From Syngnathus acus (taxonomy: Eukaryota > Chordata > Actinopteri > Syngnathiformes > Syngnathidae): 64,000 nt of DNA. The notes beneath the pieces are model-generated. The model was not told where the DNA came from, did not search any database, and saw only the letters and a program-made list of their open reading frames with translations. Positions 42,480-54,330 of this stretch are shown here, in pieces. The position numbers and the translations under genes are program-made. The first letter of the stretch is position 1. Each line of letters begins with the position of its first letter. Location: the NCBI RefSeq assembly GCF_901709675.1, contig NC_051104.1, positions 1,117,001 through 1,181,000 on the forward strand. Reading direction: 5' to 3'.

Positions 42480-43170
42480 CCCAAACGAAAACTCGCTGCA
42501 GCTCCGTAATCCTAATCTGTATGCAAACGCTTCGCGGCTCCACGGCAGCCATTTTGAAAAACTGCGGTTTTTGGTGTGGAGCGCGGCGGCGGAGAGATTT
42601 CAGAAAGGAGAGGCGGCTAACGTTCCGGCGCTGCGGGGGGAGGGCGAGACGTCTCCAGCGATGCGGGGGTGATTTCTCACGGCAGCCCAGTAAAGTGTTC
42701 CCGGGTGAGGTGGAAGGGAAAAAAATCAACATGCCGCGGCGCAAAAAGTAGAAAAAGCCGAAAAGAAGCGCCCTCTGGAAAAGGGAGTGCGGATTAGGCA
42801 TGATGAAGGAAGCGTGTCATCGCAACGTCTTTGTTTTCCCACTCGGCTCCAGGAAACGATTTCTTTTCGCGATCCGCCGCTTCCCGGCCTGACCTGATTT
42901 GTTGCGCTAATTGACTACTTTGAGAGTCGGGAAGTGTTCCTCATCCGTTGGCGATGAGATAAGTGGATCCGAGTCCTCGCCGACCGATAGAATTGGAAGA
43001 GAGGAACCCAGAAGCGTTCTGCTTACTAGCAACCCCCCCAAAAAAACGCAGAACACTCCGACGGTCCACAAGTCGCCACTTGCGCGTGATCAGTAGAAAT
43101 TCATCGCAGCTGCCGCCAATGCTGCTTCGTTCCGTCACCGATCAATCGCTCACGCGATCGATGGAGAAGG
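42480..43170. promoter_or_regulatory. CpG-rich island, candidate promoter or first exon
   Basis: The stretch is clearly richer in CpG than its surroundings. It includes GGCAGCCATTTTGAAAA and GGCGGCGGAGAG, which resemble 5' untranslated regions. An ATG at 42731 opens a six-codon frame MPRRKK followed by TAG. The N-termini of SALL, TSHZ and BCL11 zinc-finger proteins are similar (MSRRKQ/MPRRKQ), but no continuation is visible and splicing after AAAAA (GTAGAA) would be a weak donor. I do not assign a gene. Confidence 0.3.
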
Positions 43171-44213
43171 ACTCAAGGTAATGTATGATGGAGTACTCCC
43201 GTTTTATTATTATAATCGAGTTTTGGCCATCGTACCGCAAAACTAATATTCCCAAACACTTTGCAAAAGTGACGTTGCCTGAAGTCGGAAAGTTCTTTGC
43301 TGCATTAATTGCGCGGGTGTACGGCGAAGAGAGGAAATGCCGACAGCGGTCTCCTATGGCAAACGATTAAAAGTGTCCGGGAGGTAATAAAACAAGGCTG
43401 GATGCGTATGCGTTTCCATAGCAACGGGACTAAATGGGCTCAAGCGCGCCACGGGGAACAATCTTGCCGGCCAATTAAGCGAGTCTAAAATGCACCGTGG
43501 CCTTATCACCAAAAGGTAACGAGAGCAACTTTGATGTATTTAAAGGAGCGAGCCTTCCGTATCCAAAATGACAAGAATCATCCTCATATGATTCATATTT
43601 GACACTTTTGTTTGTATAGAACTTTTTCACGCTAAAAAGTCAGTTAAACACTCAAACGGACAAGATATCCCCATCGAACATTTAATAATTACATTTCTTT
43701 TGAATAGACTTGAGATTTGTCATCAGCATGTATTTTATATTTCATACAGAGCAGCAATTAACTTCTCAAATAATTTGCAACTCGTGGGCGTGACAGGAAT
43801 AAACCAGTTTTTTTTTCTTCCTCTATGGAACCCCGGGGCACAGATAAATCATTGCTCATGGCAAAGCCATTGGAGGAGAACAGCGTATTTAAAAACATTA
43901 AACACCGAGCGCTAATGCATGTGTGTGTGTGTGTGCGCGCGCGTGCATGCATGTGTGTGTGCGCTATTATTTTGCACCGCCAGCCTTCCTTTGACCTTGA
44001 TGTGGCGCCGTGCCCTCTGCCGCTGCGACGCTAGCTAGCTCGCACGGTGTGCCCTCCTGTGGTGAGCCAACGCATCATTAAAGACACACACACGCACACA
44101 CACACTGTCAGAGAGCTGATCAATAGTTCATCGGGCTGCTGGTCAACACAACGAATTAGCTGAACGTGCCCAGTCGTGTGGAGCGAGGCCGTCTATGGAA
44201 AAAACCTTTAGCT

Positions 44214-44376
44214 TCATCCATCCATCCATCCATCCATCCATCCATCCATCCATCCATCCATCCATCCATCCATCCATCCATCCATCCATCCATCCATCCG
44301 TCCGTCCGTCCATCCATCCATCCATCCATCCATCCATCCATCCATCCATCCATCCATCCATCCATCCATCCATCCA
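44214..44376. repeat. (ATCC)n microsatellite
   Basis: About forty units, interrupted by three GTCC units near 44,300. The Ser-Ile-His-Pro and Met-Asp-Gly-Trp frames across it are artefacts. Confidence 0.95.
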
Positions 44377-44388
44377 GTATATGGGTTG

Positions 44389-44497
44389 TTGTTGTGTGTG
44401 TGTGCGTGTGTGTGTGTGGTGGGGGGGGGGGGGTGCGTGTGTGCGTGTGTGTGTGTGTGCGTGTGTGTGTGTGCGTGTGTGTGTGTGTGTGTGTGTT
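44389..44497. repeat. (GT)n tract with an internal G-run
   Basis: GT repeat broken by about a dozen consecutive G near 44,420. Confidence 0.9.
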
Positions 44498-45348
44498 AGC
44501 GATGATGTAGTCACCTCCTGTGTGGAAGTTCCACTCGTATCATGCGCTCTTCCTCCGCTCTGCGCTCGTTTATGATTCCTGCCATCCTCGCTGAATGTTC
44601 TCCTGCGTGCGTGGTGCGGCGTTGCATCCTTCTTTTATTTCCGTCCCGCTGGCCTCCGATGGGCCTCCTGAGGAATCCGGGGTTGCGGTCTAATCCCTTT
44701 AATGTTGCCGTAATTGCGGGGAGTCGCCCTCGTATATGCACGGGTGCGCCATATTGTGCACGGCCGCCTTAATTGCCTGCCGTGCGAGCGTCTTCTTTTT
44801 AGATGACCAGTGGGACGCACTAAAGGAAAAAAAAATCAAGTTATAGTGCTTCAGTTTACCGTTACTTAACTGCAGATGGCACCCGACATGTATTTGAGTT
44901 GAGGCGTTTATTTCTTATTAACAGAACTCTGTTCTGTTTGTCGTCATCACAGAATTATTTCAGCAGATTGAGCACGCAGCTTGTGGAAGGGGGGAAAAAA
45001 ACAAAACAAAAAAACGAGCCAGGCATCTTAAGGAGGAAGCGAGGTCTTTTTTGCAGAGAGGTGAGGCGTTACGAGACAGACGGCAATCACAAATCAAGCA
45101 TTCCATTTTGCAAATAATCGACCGCCGGCGCCGGCGGCAATCATTACGAATGTGTGTGTGGTGGGGGTGTATAACGGCTAGGATGTTTGTGTAGCTCACT
45201 GGGAGATTTAATTTTCGGTGGGTAATTGAAAAAGAAAATGGCTGCAATTCAAAGGAAGAAAACTTTGCTGTTCTGTATTAATTATAAGCGGCATGCCTGC
45301 GTGTGCCGTTTCACACCCGACACATTGCGCTCCTCCAGGTGTGCTCAC

Positions 45349-45465
45349 TTTGGCCACCAGAGGTCAGTATATTATAAACATGGAGACACACGACTGTATA
45401 TTGTTTTATGCAGAGGATAAAGAATAGATGCCCGTGAGTACAGTCCTTTAGTCGACATGTAGTTG
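45349..45465 (-). repeat. Interspersed repeat, copy F
   Basis: In reverse it has GTACTCACGGGCATC, TATTCTTTATCCTCTGC, then TATACTGACCTCTGGTGGCC, the same order as copies A and C. Its CTCF-like word (CCACCAGAGGTCAG, plus strand) has one mismatch. Confidence 0.6.
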
Positions 45466-47243
45466 CACCATTTGTCAAAATTCTTTTTTTCAACACCATG
45501 TCATTGATACTAGTTTTAATAATAAAATCAATCAAAATTTCCATACCCAAAAATTGAACTAAAAATAACTAAAACCAAAATAAAACTAACTGAATGTAGA
45601 AAACAAAATTCAAGTCAAGAAGCTCTTGGTTGTTGTCATAGCGCACTAACTGATTTTCTCCGTGTTTATTTATCTCTCAGCTCATCACACTTTGAGTTTG
45701 ACGAAATCCCCGCTACACTTGATTGTGCCCCGCTAACTGCGTGGCAAGAAAACAAACAGCTGCAATTAGCTTTCTCACACATACACACACACGGAGAGCA
45801 GAGTGAAATCAGCAATCACGCCCAGAACCAACACACACATCTAACCCACGACAAGGAGTGTAAACAATGCGGTCGCCTACCGTCTGCTCCTCTCTGATTG
45901 GCTGAAAGGATGGCGGGGGACGTTTGCTATTGATTAAGGGATAACCTCAGGTCTTCCCATGTAATTCGTAGCTTGATTTCAGACAAAGCCTTCTTGAAAT
46001 TGCGAGTGTGACACCGATCAGGCGTTGCTTTGGGTACCACATATCTCGCTGCTTTTGTTATTAACCAGCAGGGGTGAAAGTGCAGCTTTCATAAGCCATC
46101 GGCTGCTTACTTATATAATCGACATGCGACGTGGCCAGTTCGGGAAAAGTGGGAAATTTTACACCTTGGTCGAGAAATGTGTCAACAGGAACTGGGACTG
46201 AGCTTTGAAACTAATAGGCTAATATTTATCAAATGTTTAAGGTAGGCCGAGATAGATGGGGTTTTTTTGGACCGGTTTTAATATTTGGCATAAAGATCCG
46301 ATAACCGATTAATCAAAAGAATAGACTGTACAATGTAAGATGAATTTTAGGAAGAACATTTTTTACAATATTTGGCCCTGTAGCATTTAACCATTCACCA
46401 CCAACCCAGGCTAAAGTTAGCCCCGCCCCGCCATACAAAGATGTTCATCTATCAGTCAAGATGATTCACTCAAACGTAGTTCCTTGACACCAGTCGGCTA
46501 CATTCCTCTTGCTATCCTGTTCATACGTCAAAGCACGACTTCTACCTTCCTCTTACATTTTCACTTTTTTTTTTTTTTTTTACACATTCACACAAGCTCC
46601 CTAATTGTCGCACAATGTGTAAAATGAGAAAGTCGCCAATCTCTGCGGGCGGGAGATATGCCGTGCGGCACGCTGCATAAAAATTAATACGAGCTATCGC
46701 ACCAGTGTAGATTTTGCGATTATAGCTTTGCTTTGTTGGCCTACTTTATTGAAATTGAGCATTGCTGTGGTAACTTTAGCATCCATCTTTTCTAGACCTT
46801 GATGGCAAGACTGGAGGTCAGCTCACGTGAAGGTTAACACATACACATGCAAACACACACTGACCCATCTTCTCCTATTTCAACAATCTTGGTATTGGAT
46901 GTCAGCATTCATATTCCACCCATGCTCTCTTTTCTAAATGATTCTATGTGTATATATGTACATACGTATATACAGTATATGAATCATACGTATATTACAT
47001 ATTTATTTTTAGCTTTATTGACACTTCAGTTAATTTGATGGCTTGGACCTTTTTTTAGATCAGCTGTCAGTGGCCTCCTGTCATACCTAATTATTATTTT
47101 GACATGGTCTATGCAGCTACACTGTTTATTTTCTTCAGCATAAAGCCAGAAAAAGAGTCATCGGGTGTAGGAAGGCGAGGTGTGCAGTGAATCTTGAGCT
47201 ATGTTGTATACGGTGCACATGAAGAATAGCAAGCATGGGGGAG

Positions 47244-47303
47244 TGTGGGTGGAGGAGGAGGAGGAAAAGAAAAAGGAGGAAGAGGAGGAGGAGGAAGAGG
47301 AGC
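47244..47303. repeat. (GGA)n purine tract
   Basis: GGAGGA/GAAGAGG units, all purine on the plus strand for about 60 bases; potential triplex-forming sequence. Confidence 0.85.
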
Positions 47304-47575
47304 GCTGGGATCGATAGCACTGCTACAAAGAAAGACCTGTCCATTTGCTGACTTGCCAATTTAAGACAGCCGTGTCTTAAGGCCTCTGCGCGTTGTCTGG
47401 CAGTTTCTGGCATATGCACTATATGCAGCCCCTCCACACAGGGCAGTATTTTTTGGGGTGTCAATGCACACTAAGATGCTTTATGAAATGGCATACACAC
47501 AAAAGGTATATATAGCTTGCATAACTTGCCTAAGGAAGGACATCAAGTGTGTAAACAAAAGCATCAGGACAGGTG

Positions 47576-47589
47576 CTGCCATCTAGTGG
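47576..47589 (-). promoter_or_regulatory. CTCF-like core motif
   Basis: Reversed, the word is CCACTAGATGGCAG, a full match to the CTCF core consensus CCASYAGRKGGCRS. It points left, towards bhlhe22. Confidence 0.4.
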
Positions 47590-49232
47590 TCACTTGCGTG
47601 AATGTAATATGGAGACAACATAATTTATTAAATATTATATTTTAAACTATACAATATTTAATTGTAATACTACATATACTTAATTTTAGTATCACTAATA
47701 ATATTGAAATATTATATTGATTTGTATATTATATTGTGTTAAATATTTATTTTTATTATTTTTATTTATTATTAAAATAACTTGTATTTTAAGAACTACG
47801 TTTTAAAATATATTTAATTTAATTTTTATTGTTTGAATGTTTAGTAGTTGTGTATTTCTATTTATTGGTGACATTTCCCACCATGATGCCTTGAAATTGT
47901 CTCTTGCAAACATGCAGTGCCTCGAACAGAATGCAAGTACTTTATGTTGGAGTCGACGCATTCTGCCGAGGTCAACGTTAAAAGCCCTCACAAAGGTTTA
48001 GCGCTTATAGATTGCGCGGCTGCAGACGCTATAGAAGAAAATCAATGCTTCGCGTTGTGTGAAGTTGGCCTGGGGGGAAAAGGACAGCGATTCACATGGA
48101 AGGTCACCTGCGCTGCTATTCAGAATAAAATGCCAAAAGTCTGCGTGTGTATGTGTGTGTGTGTTTGGTTAAAAGAAATGGCTAAAATGAGACCAAGGCA
48201 TAACTGCTTAGAAAGAATGGCAGAAAAATGTAAAACATCTCTGTAAGTCGGCCATCTTTGTGGAATGTGTCACTGCACAGGTTCATGTATGTCAGCCATA
48301 TGACATTAGGCATGTGTGTATATTTGTATGTGTGTGTGTGTGTGTGCACGCGCGCGCGTGTGTGTGTGTGTCAGTGAGTGCCCAAACACGTTGACCATAT
48401 CTGTATTGCTTGCCGTGGGACTTTAAGTGCGTCACACGACGCCATATTTGTGGAGTACATAGCTGTAAAAAACAAAACAAAACAAACGTAATTGTCATGA
48501 GGATGCGCACATAAAAGTTAATCGGGATGCATTTTTACGATGTCTGGAAACTATAACACCGCTTGTAAGCGCTTTACAGTGTTGCTGAAATGTTACTGCG
48601 CGCAATGTAGCAAATCAGCCACACAAAACGGGCACTTTTTTCGTGTGAATGAAACTCGTGTGGGACATGTTCATCATTAAAATCATAATCCGGTGCTTTG
48701 CTTTGACAGGTTTAAAGCAAATATTAGCTGACAATTACAAATGATCTTTCTCGTGGGAGCTCGTGGCATGGTGAGAAAGGGTGCGCGGCTTCTCTTGTAA
48801 TGAGGTAACCATGGCAGCAGACAGCCTCACAAATGGCAGCAAGTTGTCAATCAAAAGCTCACATTTTTTTTTCTTCGCTTTCCTCCCTTTTTCGCTGCGG
48901 CACGAAGTAAAAAGCCCACTGATGATTTCGTCTGGTTTTATTTCTTAATTTAGCGCCTTGAAAGCGCAAGCCATTATACTTAACCTTGTCCTGCCTTCGA
49001 CTATTATTTATGTTTATTATTGCCGTTACTAACCTTTTTCCATCCATCTATCCATTAGTGACAAAACGGGACTAAAAGTAGATGTTCTGAAACAGCCAGG
49101 GTATTTATTATGAGAAATTTGCTGTTCACGGTAAAAGTGGCAAGTGTGTGTCCCCCCTCCAAAAAAAACCCTCCTCAAGGTAACAAGTCGCCAATCCAAA
49201 AGCCTGCAGTGTTAAAATTACAGCTTTCTTCG

Positions 49233-49269
49233 CCCCCCCCCCCCCCCCTCCCTCCCTCCCTCCCTCCCT
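49233..49269. repeat. Poly-C run with (CCCT)n
   Basis: Sixteen C followed by five CCCT units. Confidence 0.9.
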
Positions 49270-51175
49270 AGACGCACACAATGGGAGATTTTTCACACTC
49301 CTCCCGCGCTCACTGCGCAGCTTTGTCAAGCTGGCATTAGTAAAGCAGCTGGCTAAATAATAATAAAAAAAATAAAAAAGCCGTGGAGTCACAACAAATG
49401 CTTCTAGTCCTAGTTTAATTGGCTCTTGGGGAGTTGGGCTTGCTGTTTATAGGGGGCTTTATGTTTGACCACAGAACAAAATAATAGTGGACGGATGGCG
49501 TCCTCTCGTGGACAGATGCGGTATGTTGGACTTAGCACATAAGGCTAAATATTCCAAAAGGAAACTACAATTACTGTAAATAGAAGCAATAAATTGTCGT
49601 TGTGTTTGGCGACTTTCAATTTGACTAAACAAAAGTAATTGCCTGTAAATCTGAGCAGAAGTAATCAATGGGGCGTATGTTAACCGTCAGCTTTAATCAT
49701 CATCCACTCAACTTGGTCTAAATGAAGACAAACATAAGTTGTTGGTTTTTTTTTCGCTAAACACGGCTCATTTCTTTATTGTCGCTAGTGAGGTCGGCCA
49801 CATTCTCCTCAGACAGAAAGCACTTGAGAATCACAAGAAGGAAAAATAGAAAGAAAAGATGAGCCTGCCGTTGCATTCTTTTGGTATGCATGTTGTTAAT
49901 ACATCCTCTGATTGGTGTGATTGTGTTTCCCCAATTAATTAACTCACCAGAATACTGATTCCAAACAAGAGAGGCTAAACATGATTACAAATAAAAAATG
50001 AAAACAAGATGGTGTCTAAGTAGATTAGTCAGTTAGTTGTAAACTAAGTTAAAAACAGTGAGGGGGGGATGAAAGTGCTTTCAAAGCAGCCGACTTTGAA
50101 AATGGAGACACACACACACACGTCGAGCGTTTGTCGTCATCCTCGCGGCGAAGCGACTTTTGCCGCACTTGTCGTTGTTTTGAAGGTCCAACGTCAATGC
50201 CGCATGTCTGGTTTTTTTTTTGCTCAGCGGTTAGGATTTATTTCGACCACGTTCCTGCCAAAAGAGAGAGCGAGAGAGAAGACATTATTGGAAGGGTCAC
50301 CAACAGCCGCCAGCTTGTTTGGATTCTGTCTGAATAGCGAGCGACAAATTTTAGGATATGTCTGCTTACCCATTTCTACTCTTTGTGACTAAATTGTGCC
50401 TTTAGATCAAATCGCAATTGATCGGTTGCTACGGTGACACTAATGAAAAGACACCACAGCTGAATGAAAGCTTTTGTGCGGCTGACTTGCACACTGATAA
50501 CTCCGGGCGTCGTTACTATGAATATACTCAATGTCTTGATTATGAGTACAGCACCACGCGCTTTTTTTTTTTTTAACGAGTGTACTACACGTCCCCTTAT
50601 CCAAATTATTTTTTGTGATTTAAAAATTGCATTTGGCTACATCGCAATGTCGATTTGAATTCGATTAATCATTCAAGCCAAACACCTTCAGCCTTAAAAC
50701 CGAGAGTGTGAGTAAGGTTGCGGACACAAGCTCGGCGTTCAAAGAGAGCTCATCAGCCTGCATCTGCCTTTGTCTCCGAACGGGGAATGCCGGGAATGTG
50801 GGCTATTTCAAGGCCCCCCCCCTCCAACTTCCCGGGTATCCCTCCCCTCTCAGACTGGCGAGATGGCTGTCGCTAAATTGGGCTTTTAGTTTTTATTTAT
50901 TGATTCAACACTGCTCATCAGCAAGCATGACATGCCGGGAACTTCCACTTAACCAGACTGAGCAGGTGGATCAGCTGATTTTTTTTTTTTTCCAGGCGAT
51001 AACTCAGTGAAACGAGTGCGTGCGTGTTTGAGGGAAGTGCCCCGCTGACTGAGTCACATGCATGCAAACAAGTTGCAGTACACTCAGATACTTCAGATGA
51101 TGAACTACTCTGAAAGTGTCTCACTTTTTAAATTTTTTTTTATAAATTTCACACAGCTGTTGTCGTTGATCTTAC

Positions 51176-53907
51176 CTTCCGCATGGCCTCCTCTTCTTCC
51201 TGGCGCTTCTCGTAATGTGCAAAGTCATCAAAGATTGAGGTGGTATGCTTGTAAGTGGCGATAATTTTAAGCACTTGCTTGGCCTTCTCCAGGGGCACCT
51301 CCTGAGTGTCCCTGGAGTTGGTCACCGGCTTGTTGTCATTGTTCTCCAGCCGGATGTGTCGCAACTGGTTGTTGGGTACGTCCTTGATGAAGGCCCACTT
51401 GACCTCGAACTTGCCCTTCCACTTGTCCTGAGACCAGACACCGGCGTAGGCGTTGTAGTCCACCGGCGAGCGCATCTCGGCCACGCCGCAGAAGTGGCCG
51501 CTGCCGTTGACGCTGAAGAGCAGGTACAAGGGCCCCTTGCCGCCCAGCGAGCGGTAGGCCCCGTCCAGACGCTTGTTGCCGTGTTCGGTGCTGCACCAGA
51601 TGGAGTACTTGATGGAGCGGTGGATGTCGTCTTCCGAATAGCTCTTGATGATGAAAACGCGTCCATTTTTCAAGTTCCACTCAAACTCTTTGGGGTTGTA
51701 GTTGTTGAGGGCGCGCAGTTTCTCCAGCACCGGGTGCACTTCGCTCGGGCACAGCGAGGCGCTCACGGGGATGCCCACGCCGAAGCCGTCGCCTCGGTTC
51801 CTGGGAGCCACCCAGCGGCTGGGCGGCGGGCCCGGCGGCTGGGGCTGATGCTGATGGAGGGCCTGCAGGGGGCCGGGGTGGGAGAGGTGCAGGGGGCCGT
51901 GCGGGAGCGGCGGATGGTGTTGCGGGGACTGGAGGGTCTGGAGGTGGAAGGGTTGGTGCTGGTGTTGAGGCTGATGGGGCAAAGGGCTCTGCAGCAAGGC
52001 CGCCGGCTGGGCCAGAAGAGGCTGCTGCACCAAAGGCGGCGTCGGCAGCATCGTCTGAGCTAGCGGCGGCTTGTTCAGGGGGCCCTTGTCGTCCCAGGTA
52101 TCAATGTTCATGTTGTGCTTTATGGGCGGCGGAGGGATGGCGGTGCCCACCATCCCCATGTTGGCTTTGGGCTTGGCCTTGAGTTGCGGCTTGGCCGGCT
52201 TCTTGGCCACGGCCGCCCACGAGGCCGGTTTCCCTGCCGACGTGCTCGCGGAAGGCGGGAAATTGTTGGCCGCCATGCTGCTCATCCCGGCGGTGCCCAG
52301 TAGGGGCGAGCCCACCGTTTTGGTGACGGCCGCGACCATGTCCGTACCCAGTTTGAGCCCCGCCATGCTCTGCTCGATGCTGTTCAACACCGGCATCTTA
52401 CTGAGCTGCGCGTCACTCCCGAAGCCGGCTTGTCCGTCGGCAATGGCACGGCCCAGTGAGCTGGGCGCGTAGCCATAGCTATTACTGTAGACGGAGCTCT
52501 GCGTGGACTGACCCTGGGACACGCTGGTACCCCAGGTGGAAAAGTCGGCGTTGCTGGGGAAAAAGTTGAAACCGTGCTGGCCCAGGAAGGGAGGCGTGTT
52601 GCCCAGGGCGCCCGGCTGGCTGAACACGCCGTCGGGGATGAAGTGCGGCTCGCCATTGCTCATTTGTCCGTAAGTGGTCAGGTAGGGCATGGGTGGGTCT
52701 CCCGCTGTGGACCAGGCGGCCTCTCCCAAAGAATACGGGAATCCGATGGACGGCGCGTAGTAGCTGGGCATGTAGGGATCAGACATGGGTGGGTAGCTGT
52801 TATCCTGCGTGGTGAAGACATCGAGAAGACAGATCAAATGAATGAATGCCAAAGGGTGAGTCTTTGCATCTGTGACGTCACTTTTGAATGGCACCCGGTT
52901 ATGCTGTACATTGACCGGTTCTTTGCAGCGAGGACACGGCGCATGGGCGCAACGATTCCGTATTACCTGATTTGTCTGGCTGCTTATGTAAGGCTCAAAG
53001 TCATCGTCGTTCACTCCGTCCTTTTGATGCATTGATCCGTTTTGCACTGCGTGGAAAAGAAGGCAACATTAAATCACCGCGGGAATAGCACACATGAATA
53101 TTTCATTTTCGGTAATATCCGTGCAGCCATGTATCCTGGAAAACGAGGGTACATTTTTGGACCAGAATGTACCTCCACAGTCACTTACCTTTATTTCCCT
53201 GTCCTTTCGGTCTCTGGAATGGTGGAAAAAAGATTGTATTAGCACAATCTTCACCGAGCTATGGAACAAGGCACACCACCAAACTAAACCGGCACAAAAA
53301 GTCGATAGGAAAGGTTTATTGTGTACCTCTGACATCTAGTGGAAGAGCATTTGATCATTCTATCCGTCAGTGTACATTGCTGGCTTAGATAGTAGCGGTA
53401 GAACAAGGATGCATTATTTGCCGTGAATAAATAATTTTCGGACGGATGAAGTGAAACTGAAGGACTTCTCAGGGCACACCTGATGATTTCTTACGGCTCA
53501 CTGGCTGGGAATGACTGCCTCAGCACACGCATGATGCTGTGGTTTTAGTGGATGAGCATGTCAGTGGCTAACTGGAGCTTGCAGCCTGCTTGGTTCTTAT
53601 TATTAAGCCGATGTCAGACGCCGATGCATCCTGCTCAAAGGTGCCGCATCGCCGACCGGCTTCAACCGGCTCCCACCATGAACGCGGATCGGCCTGCCTG
53701 CGTTTCCGGGCGGCTAAAAGCTGTCGCATATCGCAGCCTTATTTTTTTTTTTTTTTTTATGTGGCATCCCCAATAGGATCGAACTGCTGTCGGCAAACTT
53801 TCCCAGCAATCCAGCCCGCCTACACGAACCGATCCCCGGCCTACCGTCAACCGAAGCTAAGCGTGGCCGAAACCGACCTGCTGGTGGTCCACTGTGGTCG
53901 CAGACAT
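51176..53907 (-). CDS. ythdf3: YTH domain m6A reader YTHDF3 (last coding exon not found)
   Basis: A cytoplasmic reader of N6-methyladenosine that affects translation and decay of modified mRNAs. Four coding exons are visible: 53878-53907 ([10 protein letters not shown]), a 25-base microexon 53189-53213 (RPKGQGNK), 52967-53046, and 51176-52804, joined by GT/AG junctions in consistent phase. They give 588 codons. The N-terminal half is low-complexity and Pro/Gln rich; the YTH domain spans about residues 425-560, with the expected aromatic-cage tryptophans at 448, 502 and 507. [20 protein letters not shown] and [17 protein letters not shown] identify YTHDF3 rather than YTHDF1 or 2. The large exon ends MRK at a GTAAGA donor; mammals have a final exon encoding about seven residues ending NKQ, which I could not find. 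Reading through the donor gives eight other residues and a stop (51149-51175). It is head-to-head with abhd10. Confidence 0.95.
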
Positions 53908-54330
53908 CCTCCAGGAAGCGGGGCCGATGGCTGCTCAGCACACTGTCCTTCCGCCCGTGTGCACTCCTCCTCCGCCGCGCTCTCTCCCTCCCCTCCCGCC
54001 TCCCTGCCTCGGTTCTCCGGCTGTCCGATCCTTCCGCGAGCGTTTAGGCAGCGGCGGCGGCAGCGGAGACCCCCGGGAGCACACGACGTCGTGGCCGTTT
54101 ATAGACGACTAAATTCGCCCGTGAACGAGGTGGTGTCGGAGCGAACGGGGAGGAACGCGGGAGTGAGTCAACGGGAAAGTGACGAGCGTTTTACGGGAAT
54201 ATCGCCCCCTGCCATCTTCCACAATGGCGGACTGGCTTCTTTTTTTTTTTTCGCAGAGTCCCGCTTCCGCTCCGCTCCTCCGCTCGGTGACCTTCCGCTT
54301 GTGACGCTCTGAGTCATGTTCCACTCTGAC
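53908..54330 (-). promoter_or_regulatory. ythdf3: ythdf3 5' untranslated region and promoter
   Basis: CpG-rich sequence upstream of the ATG at 53907. A YY1-type AAGATGGC on the minus strand (54211-54218) lies next to CAATGGCGG on the plus strand (54222-54230); YY1 sites usually lie just downstream of the start site, which would place the ythdf3 start near 54,23x. No TATA box seen. Confidence 0.5.

Larger units (their letters stand above)
43171..51148. other. Gene desert between mir-124 and ythdf3, right part
   Basis: The part nearest 51 kb should contain the last exon and 3' untranslated region of ythdf3 (minus strand), which I could not locate. It also holds an ATCC array (44214-44376), GT tracts (43918-43962, 44389-44497, 48327-48371), a GGA purine tract (47244-47303), an AT-rich block (47,600-47,830), a C-run with CCCT units (49233-49269), a repeat copy (45349-45465) and a full CTCF-like word at 47576-47589 on the minus strand. 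GC palindrome CCGCCGGCGCCGGCGG lies at 45122-45137. Confidence 0.5.

Noticed and set aside
45122-45137. Perfect 16-base GC palindrome
   Set aside because: Such words arise easily in GC-rich patches; no neighbouring structure supports a function.
51245-52472. Long plus-strand frames opposite ythdf3
   Set aside because: Antisense shadows of the large YTH-domain exon.
51176-53907. Identity as ythdf1 or ythdf2
   Set aside because: Several stretches match YTHDF3 specifically, such as [15 protein letters not shown] and [15 protein letters not shown].
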